Shown here: positions 32,930-41,138 of the stretch, piece after piece | How positions within the stretch are numbered: position 1 is the stretch's first letter | Layout: the number at the start of each line of letters is the position of its first letter | NCBI GenBank assembly: GCA_003367665.1 | Contig: QKXI01000016.1 | Coordinates: 26,467 to 90,466 of the forward strand | Direction of reading: 5' to 3' | DNA length: 64,000 nt | Origin: Leifsonia sp. ku-ls | Lineage (GTDB): Bacteria > Actinomycetota > Actinomycetes > Actinomycetales > Microbacteriaceae | Made by a program: the position numbers and the translations under genes | The notes under the pieces: model-generated | Told to the model about the DNA's origin: nothing | Seen by the model: the letters and a program-made list of their open reading frames with translations, nothing else | The model's database searches: none

Positions 32930-33826
32930 GTGAACCCGACCGTCGACCACGTCGTGCTCACCCGGTTCAACCTGCCGTCCGAGGGGTACGAGAGCCTCAT
33001 CCGGGCGAAGGAGGGCTGGCTGCGGTCGCGCGTCGCCCTGTTCGAGCGCTACTGCCTCCCGTCGATGCGGCAGCAGGTGGGCGCCGAGGCGACCTGGATC
33101 ATCTACTTCGACCCGGAGAGCCCGACCTGGCTGCGGGAGTGGATCGACGACGTCAACGCCGGCGACTTCGTGCCCGTCTTCCGCGCGACCGTCTCGCACG
33201 ACGAGCTGCTCTCCGACCTGCGCGCGGCCCTCGACCGAACCCCGGACGTGCTCGTCACGACCAACCTCGACAACGACGACGCCCTCGCGAGCGACTTCCT
33301 CGCCCGGGTGCAGGCCGCGGCGGTGCCCGGGCGTCGCACGGCGATCTATCTGGCGGACGGGCTCATCGCCGACGCCAGAGGCGTGTACCGGCGCCGCGAC
33401 CGCTTCAACGCCTTCTGCTCGGTGGCAGAGGACTGGGGCACGGACGGGGACCCGGTGACCTGCTGGCTCCGCGCCCACAACCGGCTGCGCGAGTCCATGC
33501 CGGTGGCCTCCCTCCGCGGCCGGCCGGGCTGGCTCCAGGTCGTGCACGGTGAGAACGTCAGCAACCGCGTGCGCGGCCGGCTCGTCTCGCCCGCGGCCTA
33601 CCGCCCGGCGTTCGGCGCCCTGCTCGCCGACCGGCCGCAGCCCGGCGCCGCCGCCCTCCTGACCGACCGCCTGCTCGCCGGGCCCGCGCGCGTGCTGCGC
33701 GAGACGGCCCGCGCCGCGGCGAAGCGCGTCACTCTCGCGCTGCTCGGCGCCGACGGCATCGACGCGGTCAAGGTGCGCACGGCGCGGCTGCTCGGCCGCC
33801 ACGCCCATCCGGACGGCGCGCGATGA
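32930..33826 (+). CDS. rhamnosyltransferase-like glycosyltransferase
   Basis: A 298-residue protein of the putative rhamnosyl transferase family (PF11316-like): DHVVLTRFNLP at the start, LRSRVALFERYCLPSM, ATWIIYFDPESPTWL and VTTNLDNDDALASDFL, in which the Asp-rich loop is the likely donor/metal site. No membrane segment, so cytoplasmic or peripheral. GTG 32930 follows GGAG; the frame is open upstream to 32825 but through the promoter. Its stop overlaps the Wzz-like gene (ATGA). Predicted to add one sugar of the repeat unit. Confidence 0.8.
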   Translation: MNPTVDHVVLTRFNLPSEGYESLIRAKEGWLRSRVALFERYCLPSMRQQVGAEATWIIYFDPESPTWLREWIDDVNAGDFVPVFRATVSHDELLSDLRAALDRTPDVLVTTNLDNDDALASDFLARVQAAAVPGRRTAIYLADGLIADARGVYRRRDRFNAFCSVAEDWGTDGDPVTCWLRAHNRLRESMPVASLRGRPGWLQVVHGENVSNRVRGRLVSPAAYRPAFGALLADRPQPGAAALLTDRLLAGPARVLRETARAAAKRVTLALLGADGIDAVKVRTARLLGRHAHPDGAR

Positions 33827-34521
33827 CGACCCGCAGCCTGCTCGCCATCGTCGGCCGCCGCTGGTACATCGTGCTCGTCGGCCTGGTCGCCGCGGGCGCC
33901 GCGTTCCTGCTCCTCCGCTCCCCCGGCGCCTACACCGCCGAGGCGCGCGTCGCCTTCGTGAGCCCGGGGATCTCGGACGTCGGGCAGACCGACGACGGCC
34001 AGCTCGAGACGCTCACCGCCTTCGCGGCCGCCGTCGAGCGGGAGTACCACGACGGGAAGCCGAGCGACCGTCTCGCCGAGAACGCGACCCTCTACGGCGC
34101 CGGCGTCTCGAAGGGTGTTCAGGCCCTGCTCCCGAACACCGGCGGCCAGTGGCAGATGAGCTTCGCGACGGCGGCGATCGACCTCTCGGTCGTCGGCCCG
34201 TCGCCCACCTGGGTGCTGGACCAGCGGGACGCGGCGGTGCGCCGCATCCAGCAGATCACCCTGCACCAGCAGCAAGCCTCCGGCGTGGCGCCGAAGAACC
34301 GGATCACGACCCTGGTCATCCCCGGATCCCAGGTCGGCCACGTCGGACCGTCGAAGAGCACGGAGGTGCGCGGCGCGGCCGTGCTCCTGCTCCTCGGCGC
34401 CGGCCTGTCGACGGCCGCCGCGGCGGTTCTCGACGGGGTGGTCTCACGGCGCCGGCACCGCCGGGCGCTTTCCGCACCGCCGCCCCTCCGGGCGACGCGA
34501 TCCGCAGGAGGATCCGCATGA
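33823..34521 (+). CDS. Wzz-like polysaccharide co-polymerase (first copy)
   Basis: A 232-residue bitopic membrane protein. Membrane segments at about residues 12-31 (WYIVLVGLVAAGAAFLLLR) and about 187-205 (AAVLLLLGAGLSTAAAAVL) frame a periplasm-side domain (YTAEARVAFVSPGISD), the layout of chain-length determinants. It has no tyrosine kinase domain. ATG 33823 overlaps the previous stop. It is shorter than typical Wzz and followed by a second related gene; the two may form a mixed complex. Confidence 0.8.
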   Translation: MTTRSLLAIVGRRWYIVLVGLVAAGAAFLLLRSPGAYTAEARVAFVSPGISDVGQTDDGQLETLTAFAAAVEREYHDGKPSDRLAENATLYGAGVSKGVQALLPNTGGQWQMSFATAAIDLSVVGPSPTWVLDQRDAAVRRIQQITLHQQQASGVAPKNRITTLVIPGSQVGHVGPSKSTEVRGAAVLLLLGAGLSTAAAAVLDGVVSRRRHRRALSAPPPLRATRSAGGSA

Positions 34522-35399
34522 CACTCAAGCGCCTCTTCGTCAGCCTCGGCCGGCGGTGGTATCTCACGGTGACCGGCGTGCTGATCACGCTCGGCCTCTG
34601 CGCCGGCGCGTACCTCAACACCGAGCCGACACTGGAGCGGTCGGCCAGCGAGCTGCTCGTCCCCGGCAAGACCACCATCCCGGAGGGCGGCAACCCGTAC
34701 CTCTACCTCGGTGGCCTCGGCCAGCTGAGCGACGTGCTCGCCAGCTCCCTGAACTCCGAGCGCACGATCTCGGGCATCACCGACCGTTTCCCCGGAACGA
34801 CCGTGGCCGTCGCGCGCGACACCATGACCTCGGGCCCCGTCATCACGGTGACGGTGAACGGCACGAAGGACGCCGCGGTCTCCGGCGCGCTCGCGGCGAT
34901 GGCCGACCAGATCCCGAAGACGCTGGAGTCGCTGCAGAGCAGCGCGGCCGTGCCCTCCGACGCCCGCATCAGCGTGCTCACGGTGACCAGGGACGACACC
35001 AGCACGGTCATCCAGAAGAGCCGCTTCGAGACGGTCGGACTCGTCGCCGTGGCCGGTCTGGTGCTCACCGTACTGCTGGTCGGCCTGGTCGACGGGCTGC
35101 TGCTCGGTCGCCGCAAGCGCTCGGCCGCGCGGGCGGAGGCCGACGCGGCATCGGCGCCGGAGGCGTCCGCCGACGACGACGCCGGGACGACCGCCGAGCC
35201 GCCGGCCGGCACCACCGACCCCGCACGCCCGGCCCGGCGACCCGGCAGGAAGCGCGGCCGCCGCCCGGTGCCCGCGGCCGCGCCGGCGCCCGCGGCCTCC
35301 GCCACGCACCCGACCGTTGACGACGTCGACGAGCAGGACATCGACTGGGAGGCGCTGCTGCAGCAGTCGGCTCCGGGACGCGAGAGCGGCGAGCGATGA
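34518..35399 (+). CDS. Wzz-like polysaccharide co-polymerase (second copy)
   Basis: A 293-residue protein with the same layout: helix 1 at about residues 13-31 (WYLTVTGVLITLGLCAGAY), an external domain (ASELLVPGKTTIPEGG, ALAAMADQIPKTLESLQ), helix 2 at about 175-197 (VGLVAVAGLVLTVLLVGLVDG). A cytoplasmic tail of about 90 residues, rich in Ala, Asp, Pro and Arg, ends IDWEALLQQSAPGRESGER. No kinase or Tyr cluster is seen in the tail. ATG 34518 follows AGGAGGA and overlaps the first copy's stop. Confidence 0.8.
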   Translation: MTLKRLFVSLGRRWYLTVTGVLITLGLCAGAYLNTEPTLERSASELLVPGKTTIPEGGNPYLYLGGLGQLSDVLASSLNSERTISGITDRFPGTTVAVARDTMTSGPVITVTVNGTKDAAVSGALAAMADQIPKTLESLQSSAAVPSDARISVLTVTRDDTSTVIQKSRFETVGLVAVAGLVLTVLLVGLVDGLLLGRRKRSAARAEADAASAPEASADDDAGTTAEPPAGTTDPARPARRPGRKRGRRPVPAAAPAPAASATHPTVDDVDEQDIDWEALLQQSAPGRESGER

Positions 35400-36745
35400 C
35401 GCGCATCGCGGAGGCGCCCGCCACCGCGCCCCGCCCGCAGAGGCCGCGGCCCGACCTGCCGGGCCTGCCCCGACGCGGCCCCGACGCCGTGACCGTGCTC
35501 ACGGTCTACCTGGTGCTGCTGCTCGTCATCCCCTCCAACCTGTCGTTCGCGTCCCTGGGATCGACCGCCGGGCGCCCGGCGACGCTGTGGGCCCTCGGCG
35601 CCACCCTGTGGTGGCTGTGGTATCAGCTGCAGCGGTCGCGCCCGCTGCGGGCACCCATCCAGCCGGTGCGGATCGCGGTGTCGGGCCTCCTCGTCGCGGC
35701 CGCCATCAGCTACGCCGTCGCGATGCTGCGCGGCCTCGTCACCAGCGAGGTCAGCGTCGCCGACAACGCGCTGCTGCGCCTCATCGCGTGGACGGGCATC
35801 CTCCTCATCGCCAACGACGGGCTCGACGACGTGGAGCGCTTCCGGACGCTGCTGCGCCGCATCGCGCTCGCGGGCGGGATCATGGCGACGCTCGGCATCC
35901 TCCAGTTCATCACCGGGCAGTCCCTGCTGTCGTGGCTGCAGATCCCCGGCATGACCTCCAACGTGTCGTTCGCCGGCCTCGACACGCGTTCCGGCTTCGT
36001 GCGGGCGGCGGGCACCGCCTCCCACCCGCTCGAGTACGGCGTCGTCATCTCGACCGCCTTCCCGATCGCGGTCGCGCTCGCGCTGGAGGACAAGACCCGG
36101 TCGAAGCTCATCCGCTGGTTCCCCATCCCGGCGATCGCCGTGGCCTCGCTGCTCTCGGTCTCGCGCTCCGCCCTGATCGGGCTGCTCGCCGGCGCCCTGC
36201 TCCTCGTGCCGGTGCTGAGCAGGCGCGCCCGGGTGCTCTTCGCCGTCGGAGGCGTCGTCGGCGCGGCCGCCGTGTTCGCGCTCGTTCCTGGCCTGGCCGG
36301 CACGATCCGTGGCATGTTCACGGGCATCGCCGGCGACTCCAGCGCTCTCTCGCGGGTGGACAGCTACGACAGCTTCTTCGAGTACTTCCAGCGCTTCCCG
36401 GTGTTCGGGAAGGGCTTCGGCACGTTCCTGGCGAACTACCACATCTTCGACAACGAATACCTGCTGCTGACCGTGGAGCTCGGCGCCGTCGGCCTCGTCG
36501 CCATGCTGTCGCTGCTCGGCACCGCGGCGTGGTCGGCCGCGCGCGCCCGGGCGCTGGCGCACACGCCCCTCGACCGGGCCCTCTCGCAGGCGGTGCTGGC
36601 GTCGGTGGCGGCGGGCGGCATCCTGATGGCGTTCTTCGACGGCTTCTCGTTCCCGATGGCCGTGGGGATGCTGTTCCTGATGATCGGGATCTGCGGCGGC
36701 GCGCGGCGGGTCATGATGGGGCCGACGAACCTGCTGCGGGAGTGA
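35396..36745 (+). CDS. O-antigen/EPS polymerase (Wzy)
   Basis: A 449-residue membrane protein with about ten to eleven hydrophobic segments and the large external loop of the O-antigen ligase/polymerase family. This loop is at about residues 290-345 and contains FEYFQRFPVFGKGFGTFLANY, preceded by SVSRSALIGLLAGALL. It would polymerise lipid-linked repeat units outside the membrane, with the two Wzz-like proteins setting length. ATG 35396 overlaps the preceding stop. It ends one base before the stop of the convergent RES gene. Confidence 0.87.
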   Translation: MTRIAEAPATAPRPQRPRPDLPGLPRRGPDAVTVLTVYLVLLLVIPSNLSFASLGSTAGRPATLWALGATLWWLWYQLQRSRPLRAPIQPVRIAVSGLLVAAAISYAVAMLRGLVTSEVSVADNALLRLIAWTGILLIANDGLDDVERFRTLLRRIALAGGIMATLGILQFITGQSLLSWLQIPGMTSNVSFAGLDTRSGFVRAAGTASHPLEYGVVISTAFPIAVALALEDKTRSKLIRWFPIPAIAVASLLSVSRSALIGLLAGALLLVPVLSRRARVLFAVGGVVGAAAVFALVPGLAGTIRGMFTGIAGDSSALSRVDSYDSFFEYFQRFPVFGKGFGTFLANYHIFDNEYLLLTVELGAVGLVAMLSLLGTAAWSAARARALAHTPLDRALSQAVLASVAAGGILMAFFDGFSFPMAVGMLFLMIGICGGARRVMMGPTNLLRE

Positions 36746-36746
36746 G

Positions 36747-37463
36747 CTAGTCTCGCCAGGTCAGTCGATGCAGCGCCATCGCACGCTGGAGCGCCGGGTC
36801 GCCGAGGTCCATCAGGTGCGCCTCGATGCGCTCGATGTGCCGGCTCGCCGGGTCGTCGCCAGGCCGCTCGAAGACCGCCCACATGGTCAGTTCGTCACCG
36901 TGGCGTGAGGCGAACCGGACGCCGTCGACGAGCGTGGAGCCCTGGTCGTCCGGCAGGGCGTAGATGTAACTGGCCACCTGCTGCGTGAGCTCGCGAGGAT
37001 CAGCGCTCTTGAGCGCCGAGGCGTCGAAGTCCGGATAGCCCAGCCGCAGGGCCAGGCGAAGGAAATGCGGACGCAAGGCGGAGATGGTGTCCGCCGATCG
37101 GACATCGGCGTAGCGGCCGGCGAGCCGTGCCCGTGTCGCCATCCTGCACGTGATCCAGTCGCGCGGGATCGACCCGGCAAGAGGCACCGGGAACTCGCGA
37201 GCGTCTTCGGGGTCCTCGACGATCCCAGCAAGCAGCTCGCTTCCGTCTTGCTCGACGTCAGGGCGCGAATACGCGAGGACCTCAACACAGCAGGCGTAGA
37301 GGGAATCGCCGGCGTAGATGGTTCTGAAGGTGCCGCCCACATCGTCCCATCGCTGCCGACCTGCGTACTGGCGGTCGACCCACGCCCATGGATCGGGAGC
37401 ACGGCCGACCCGCCAGACGATCCGGTCGGCCGCCTCGACGACGGCGACCTCCGCTGCCGGCAT
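36747..37463 (-). CDS. RES domain toxin (NAD+ phosphorylase/glycohydrolase)
   Basis: A 238-residue RES protein, the toxin partner of Xre/MbcA-type antitoxins, which in characterised members degrades NAD+. Visible residues of the RES site are Arg18 (VWRVGR), Tyr50 and Ser54 (FRTIYAGDS) and Glu61 (ACCVEVLAY); assignment of exact catalytic roles is by analogy. ATG 37463 overlaps the antitoxin stop by one base (TGATG). Codon usage is visibly less GC-rich than the flanking EPS genes, suggesting acquisition. It is convergent with wzy with a one-base gap. Confidence 0.85.
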   Translation of the reverse strand: MPAAEVAVVEAADRIVWRVGRAPDPWAWVDRQYAGRQRWDDVGGTFRTIYAGDSLYACCVEVLAYSRPDVEQDGSELLAGIVEDPEDAREFPVPLAGSIPRDWITCRMATRARLAGRYADVRSADTISALRPHFLRLALRLGYPDFDASALKSADPRELTQQVASYIYALPDDQGSTLVDGVRFASRHGDELTMWAVFERPGDDPASRHIERIEAHLMDLGDPALQRAMALHRLTWRD

Positions 37464-37849
37464 CAGGCGCCGACGAACGCGTTCGCGGCGGCAAGAACAC
37501 CGGGACCTGCCTCGTCGAACGGATCCTCATGCAGGACTCGAGCGGGAGAGCGGTCGCCCAAGTACGGGTTCATTCCCTGGAACCAGGTCGGCACCACGGC
37601 ATCGCCCTCGCTCTGGCCGATGAGGGTGACGACCCTGTGGGTCAGACGCAGCCGCTCCACCGCGCTCGGCGCAGGCTTCCGACTGCCCTCAGCCCATTCT
37701 CGAACGGTTCGCGTTTCCGTCACTCCCGCGATGTAGGCCACCAGCTTCGCCCCCAGCGCGCGACGGAGATCGTCGACGATCTCTGGGGTCGCCTGCCTGA
37801 TGGAGTCGTTGTACGCCTTAAGACCCTTCTCGGCGATTGTGGTGGTCAT
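37463..37849 (-). CDS. Xre/ParS-type antitoxin of RES module
   Basis: A 128-residue protein. The N-terminal helix-turn-helix region (LGAKLVAYIAGVTETRTVREW) is followed by a DUF2384-like toxin-binding part (GMNPYLGDRSPARVLHEDP) in which the C-terminal end would plug the RES active site. The gene precedes the toxin, the usual order. Upstream, on the minus strand, are two ATGTTT words (in ATGTTTTCCGGGATGTTTCC, 37888-37869) that may be half-sites for autoregulation. Confidence 0.85.
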   Translation of the reverse strand: MTTTIAEKGLKAYNDSIRQATPEIVDDLRRALGAKLVAYIAGVTETRTVREWAEGSRKPAPSAVERLRLTHRVVTLIGQSEGDAVVPTWFQGMNPYLGDRSPARVLHEDPFDEAGPGVLAAANAFVGA

Positions 37850-37938
37850 GAGGTGAGCCTACCAGGAAACATCCCGGAAAACATACGAAAAAGCTACCCG
37901 AAATGCCACCCCGAATCCCATGCTCCCCCGCACAAGGA

Positions 37939-37968
37939 ACTGCCCGGCGGTCGCAACCGCCGGGCAGT
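37939..37968 (-). terminator. terminator after the DUF4082-glycosidase gene
   Basis: Arms ACTGCCCGGCGGT and ACCGCCGGGCAGT pair perfectly over 13 bp around a four-base loop (TGCG on the minus strand). On the minus strand the hairpin is followed by TCCTTG, a weak T-rich tail. It starts 21 bases after the stop of the gene at 37990 and separates it from the toxin-antitoxin module. Confidence 0.85.
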
Positions 37969-37989
37969 CTCACGCTCGGGCCGAGGCGG

Positions 37990-39927
37990 TCAGCCCAGCG
38001 CGACCTTGTAGATGTGGTACGTGTACTCGTTCGCGAACGTGTCGGTGAAGGCGCCGTTCGTCACCGGGATGCTGCGGTTCTCGTTGAGCACCTCGACCGA
38101 CTTCCCGTTGATCCCCGCGGGGAGGGTGAACGTCCGCGAGCCGGGCTTCGAGGAGCCGTCGATCATCGAGAACACGTAGGCGTAGCCGTCCTTCGCCTTC
38201 AGCATGGTGTTGAGGCCGGGGCCGAACGACCACTGGTACGACTGCGTGTTGATGACCGGCGCGAGCGCCTTGATCCGGTTGTTGACCTCCTTGGCCGCCG
38301 CCACCTGCGCGTTGCCGCAGAAGTTCGGCGTCACCTGGGACTCCCGGAAGACGTTGCTCGACTGGCAGTTGCCGCTGAAGCTCTGGTTGAAGTACACGAT
38401 GCCGCGCGCTTCGTTGATCACCGAGTTCATCACGGCGCCCTGCAGCTGGCCCGGCGTGATGTACACCGCGGGGGCGCTCGGGCCGGGGCCGCCGTTCAGG
38501 TTCTCGACGAACTGCCAGAGCGGCTGCAGCTTGCCGTCGGCCGCGTCCTGCTTGCGCAGTGACTGCATGGTCTTGCCGTAGCTGGACGCGGTGCGGCAGT
38601 TGGCCTGGTCCACCGGCGTGAGGTACACGTCACGGTAGGGGGTCTGGCTGCAGTAGGGGATGGTGTACCAGTACATGTCGAGCGACACCGCGTCGGTGAA
38701 GTTGTTCACGAACGCCTGGGAGTCGGCGGCCGGCATGTCCGTGGCCATCACCATCTGGGTGAAGTTGGCGTACTTGAAGCGGCCGTCGTTTCCGTACTGG
38801 TTCACCAGCTGCTGCAGGTGGGCGCGGCCGTCCGCCGGGGTGAACCGGCCGTCGACCTCGTCGTCGAGGAAGTCCCCGACCCAGTTGGTGCTGGAGTCGG
38901 TGAATCCGCCGTTGAGCTTGTCGCCGATCCAGTACACGCCGTTGTCCTTGAACAGGCTGTACGGGGTCGAGGGGTCCATGCCGATGTAGGTGTTGATGCC
39001 GAGCGACTTGTCGTACTTCACCTCGGCGTCGTTGCTGATGCCGTCGTACCAGACCACGATCGGGAAGAACGACGGGTCGCTCCACCCGGCGGCGTTCGGC
39101 TTTGCGAACTTCTTCCAGTAGTCGCTTCCGCCCTCCCAGGGGATGCGCGGCAGGGCGAGCGTCGAGGAGCCGGAGCCGCCCCCGGCCGGCGGGTTCGTCG
39201 GCGTCTGGGTCGGAGCGCCCGTCGGGGTCTGCGTCGGCGTCGGCGTCGCGGTCGGTGTCTGCGTGGGCTTCGGCGTCTGCGTCGGGCCGGTGGTCGACGG
39301 CGGCGGTGTGATCGGGCCGCCGGCCGGGGTGAACAGCACGTCGACGTAGTAGTTGCTGTTGAACCAGTTGGCGGTGGGGAAGCCGCCCTTCTTGCCGTAG
39401 ACGTACACACCGCCACCGGCCGGGACGGTCAGATCGCCGACGCGGCGATCGGTGGTGAAGTAGTTCGTGTCGTCGGAGTATCCGCCCTTCGGGGCGAAGT
39501 AGGACGCGACGTAGGTCTTGCCCGCGGTGATGGCGACCGGCTTTGCGAACTTCGCGGTCTGCCATCCGGTCGCGGACTCACCGGCGAACGTCACCGTCGC
39601 GAGCCGCTTGCCCGTGCTGTCCCACAGCGAGCCGGTGTGCGGCCCCGCGTTGCTCGGCCCGCGGTAGTAGCGCACGCCGTCGACGGTGCCGTTCCGCGCG
39701 CTGCTGAACCGCATCCCCAGTTCGACGGGGACACGGTCGGGGTCGGTGACCACCTTCGGCGTCTCGGCGCCGAGGAAGCTGGCTTGCGCCGGGAGCGCTC
39801 CGCCGACGATCGCCGTGGTGACCGCGACCGCGGCGACCGCGAGAACTCCGATCAGGGCACGAAGGTCACGGGGGCGTCGTGTGGTGTCTCGTCTTCTGCC
39901 GTGCATCGATGTGCGCGCAGAGGCCAT
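37990..39927 (-). CDS. secreted DUF4082 protein with glycosidase-like C-terminal domain
   Basis: A 645-residue exported protein. Basic N-terminus and signal peptide to about residue 49 (ending PAQA), DUF4082 domain at about 50-195 (GMRFSSARNGTVDGVRYYRG, ATGWQTAKFAKPV), a Thr/Pro linker with repeated PTQTP, then a region of about 390 residues. The last part has acidic motifs DFLDDEVDG and SLDMYWYT that resemble a TIM-barrel glycosidase; the family is not identified. ATG 39927 follows AAGGAG. Likely works on, or binds, the EPS made by the cluster. It has its own promoter and terminator. Confidence 0.78.
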   Translation of the reverse strand: MASARTSMHGRRRDTTRRPRDLRALIGVLAVAAVAVTTAIVGGALPAQASFLGAETPKVVTDPDRVPVELGMRFSSARNGTVDGVRYYRGPSNAGPHTGSLWDSTGKRLATVTFAGESATGWQTAKFAKPVAITAGKTYVASYFAPKGGYSDDTNYFTTDRRVGDLTVPAGGGVYVYGKKGGFPTANWFNSNYYVDVLFTPAGGPITPPPSTTGPTQTPKPTQTPTATPTPTQTPTGAPTQTPTNPPAGGGSGSSTLALPRIPWEGGSDYWKKFAKPNAAGWSDPSFFPIVVWYDGISNDAEVKYDKSLGINTYIGMDPSTPYSLFKDNGVYWIGDKLNGGFTDSSTNWVGDFLDDEVDGRFTPADGRAHLQQLVNQYGNDGRFKYANFTQMVMATDMPAADSQAFVNNFTDAVSLDMYWYTIPYCSQTPYRDVYLTPVDQANCRTASSYGKTMQSLRKQDAADGKLQPLWQFVENLNGGPGPSAPAVYITPGQLQGAVMNSVINEARGIVYFNQSFSGNCQSSNVFRESQVTPNFCGNAQVAAAKEVNNRIKALAPVINTQSYQWSFGPGLNTMLKAKDGYAYVFSMIDGSSKPGSRTFTLPAGINGKSVEVLNENRSIPVTNGAFTDTFANEYTYHIYKVALG

Positions 39928-39984
39928 CCTCGTTCACTCCTTGTTCGAGTTGGGAAATCGGGTGGTCGCGCCATCGATCGCTAG

Positions 39985-39990
39985 AGAGTA
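39985..39990 (-). promoter_or_regulatory. -10 box of the DUF4082-glycosidase gene
   Basis: TACTCT on the minus strand fits TANNNT and would start transcription near 39978, giving a leader of about 50 nt that contains AAGGAG before ATG 39927. A CCCCC run (minus strand, 40027-40023) stands at the distance seen at the other EPS promoters, but the matching G5 arm is missing. Confidence 0.45.
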
Positions 39991-40037
39991 GCACGGACGA
40001 ATGAACGCCGTGTGACTCGCTCGGGGGACAGACGCGC

Positions 40038-41138
40038 TCATCCACCCCCGATCTCCAGCTCGGCCAGCAGCTGGTCGGCGCGCGCCCGCCAGGAGTGCCC
40101 GTCGGCGAAGGCGCGCCGCGCCGCGCGCGTCTCCTCGTCGGACGGAGCCGCCACCGCGGCGGCGACGGCGGCGGCGAACGCCGCGGGATCACCCGCGACC
40201 TCGACGAACGGGGTCGCCAGCGCCCGCGCCGACGGCAGGTCGGTGCTGACGGCGTGCAGCCCGGAGGACAGGTACTCCAGGGTCTTGAGCGGAAAGCTCG
40301 CCCGGTTGAACACCGTGTCGGTGTACGGCGTCATCCCGACCCGCGCCCCGGCGAGCGCCGCGGGGACCTCGTCGGGCGGGATCTCCCCCAGCCAGGTCAC
40401 GTTCGGGGCGTCGAGGAAGGCGCGCAGGCGCTCCCGGGCCGCGGGATCGCGGGCGGTGAGCGGGCCGATGGCGAGGATGCGCACCCCGCGGTCGCGCACC
40501 GCCTCCAGCACCTCGACGTCGAGCCGCTCGTTCAGCTGGCCGACCAGGGCGGCGACGGGGAGCCGCTCGCCGCCGACCGCGGGAGGGACGACACAGCCGT
40601 TGGGGAGCACGATCTGGCGGGCGTTCGACGGCGGCCGCTCCACCTCGACAGTCACGGTCGCGACGATGTCGGCCTCGCGGGCGTTGCGGCGCAGCGAGCG
40701 TTCGATGCGCGCGCGGGAGAACCCCATCAGCTCGGCGCCGGCGACCCAGTCGTCGGTGAGGTACAGCAGCCGGCCGCCGCGCACACCGCGCGGGAAGCGT
40801 TGCAGCGGCGAGGCCAGGACGGTGCCGACGCATCCCGCGCCGAGGTCGCTGACCGCCCGGCGGACCGTGGCCTGGAGGAGCGCGGAGGAGACCTGGGAGA
40901 CCAGCGGCCGGGAGAAGCCGGGAGGCGCGGTGGTGCGCAGCCGGCGGATGCCCGGCGCCACGGCGTCCCCGGAGATCGACGCGGTCGGGCTGCGGTCGGC
41001 GGACCGGGTCAGCATCGAGCTCGGCGGGTCGACCCAGAGCACGTCGACCCGCTCGGAGAGCGCCTCGGCCATGCGGCGGTCTGTCCCCGGCACATCGGTC
41101 CAGCGCGAGCCGGGGATGTAGACGATGGTGTCGGTCAT
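40038..41138 (-). CDS. glycosyltransferase (GT1/GT4 fold)
   Basis: A 366-residue GT-B-type protein: IVYIPGSRWTDVPGTDRRMAEAL at the start, VVLPNGCVVPP, ILAIGPLTARDP, and a C-terminal donor region (VGMTPYTDTVFNRASFPLKTLEYLSSG) in which the Phe-Pro-x-Lys-x-x-E-Tyr pattern mirrors the E-x7-E/K site of GT4-like proteins. Last gene of the long minus-strand EPS operon; ATG 41138 overlaps the upstream transferase stop. Acceptor and donor unknown. Confidence 0.8.
   Translation of the reverse strand: MTDTIVYIPGSRWTDVPGTDRRMAEALSERVDVLWVDPPSSMLTRSADRSPTASISGDAVAPGIRRLRTTAPPGFSRPLVSQVSSALLQATVRRAVSDLGAGCVGTVLASPLQRFPRGVRGGRLLYLTDDWVAGAELMGFSRARIERSLRRNAREADIVATVTVEVERPPSNARQIVLPNGCVVPPAVGGERLPVAALVGQLNERLDVEVLEAVRDRGVRILAIGPLTARDPAARERLRAFLDAPNVTWLGEIPPDEVPAALAGARVGMTPYTDTVFNRASFPLKTLEYLSSGLHAVSTDLPSARALATPFVEVAGDPAAFAAAVAAAVAAPSDEETRAARRAFADGHSWRARADQLLAELEIGGG

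Noticed and set aside
39928-40037. A fifth C5/G5 EPS promoter upstream of the gene at 37990
   Set aside because: Only the C5 half is at the right distance from the TACTCT box; the G5 arm and a TGAG-N6-TCA copy are missing.
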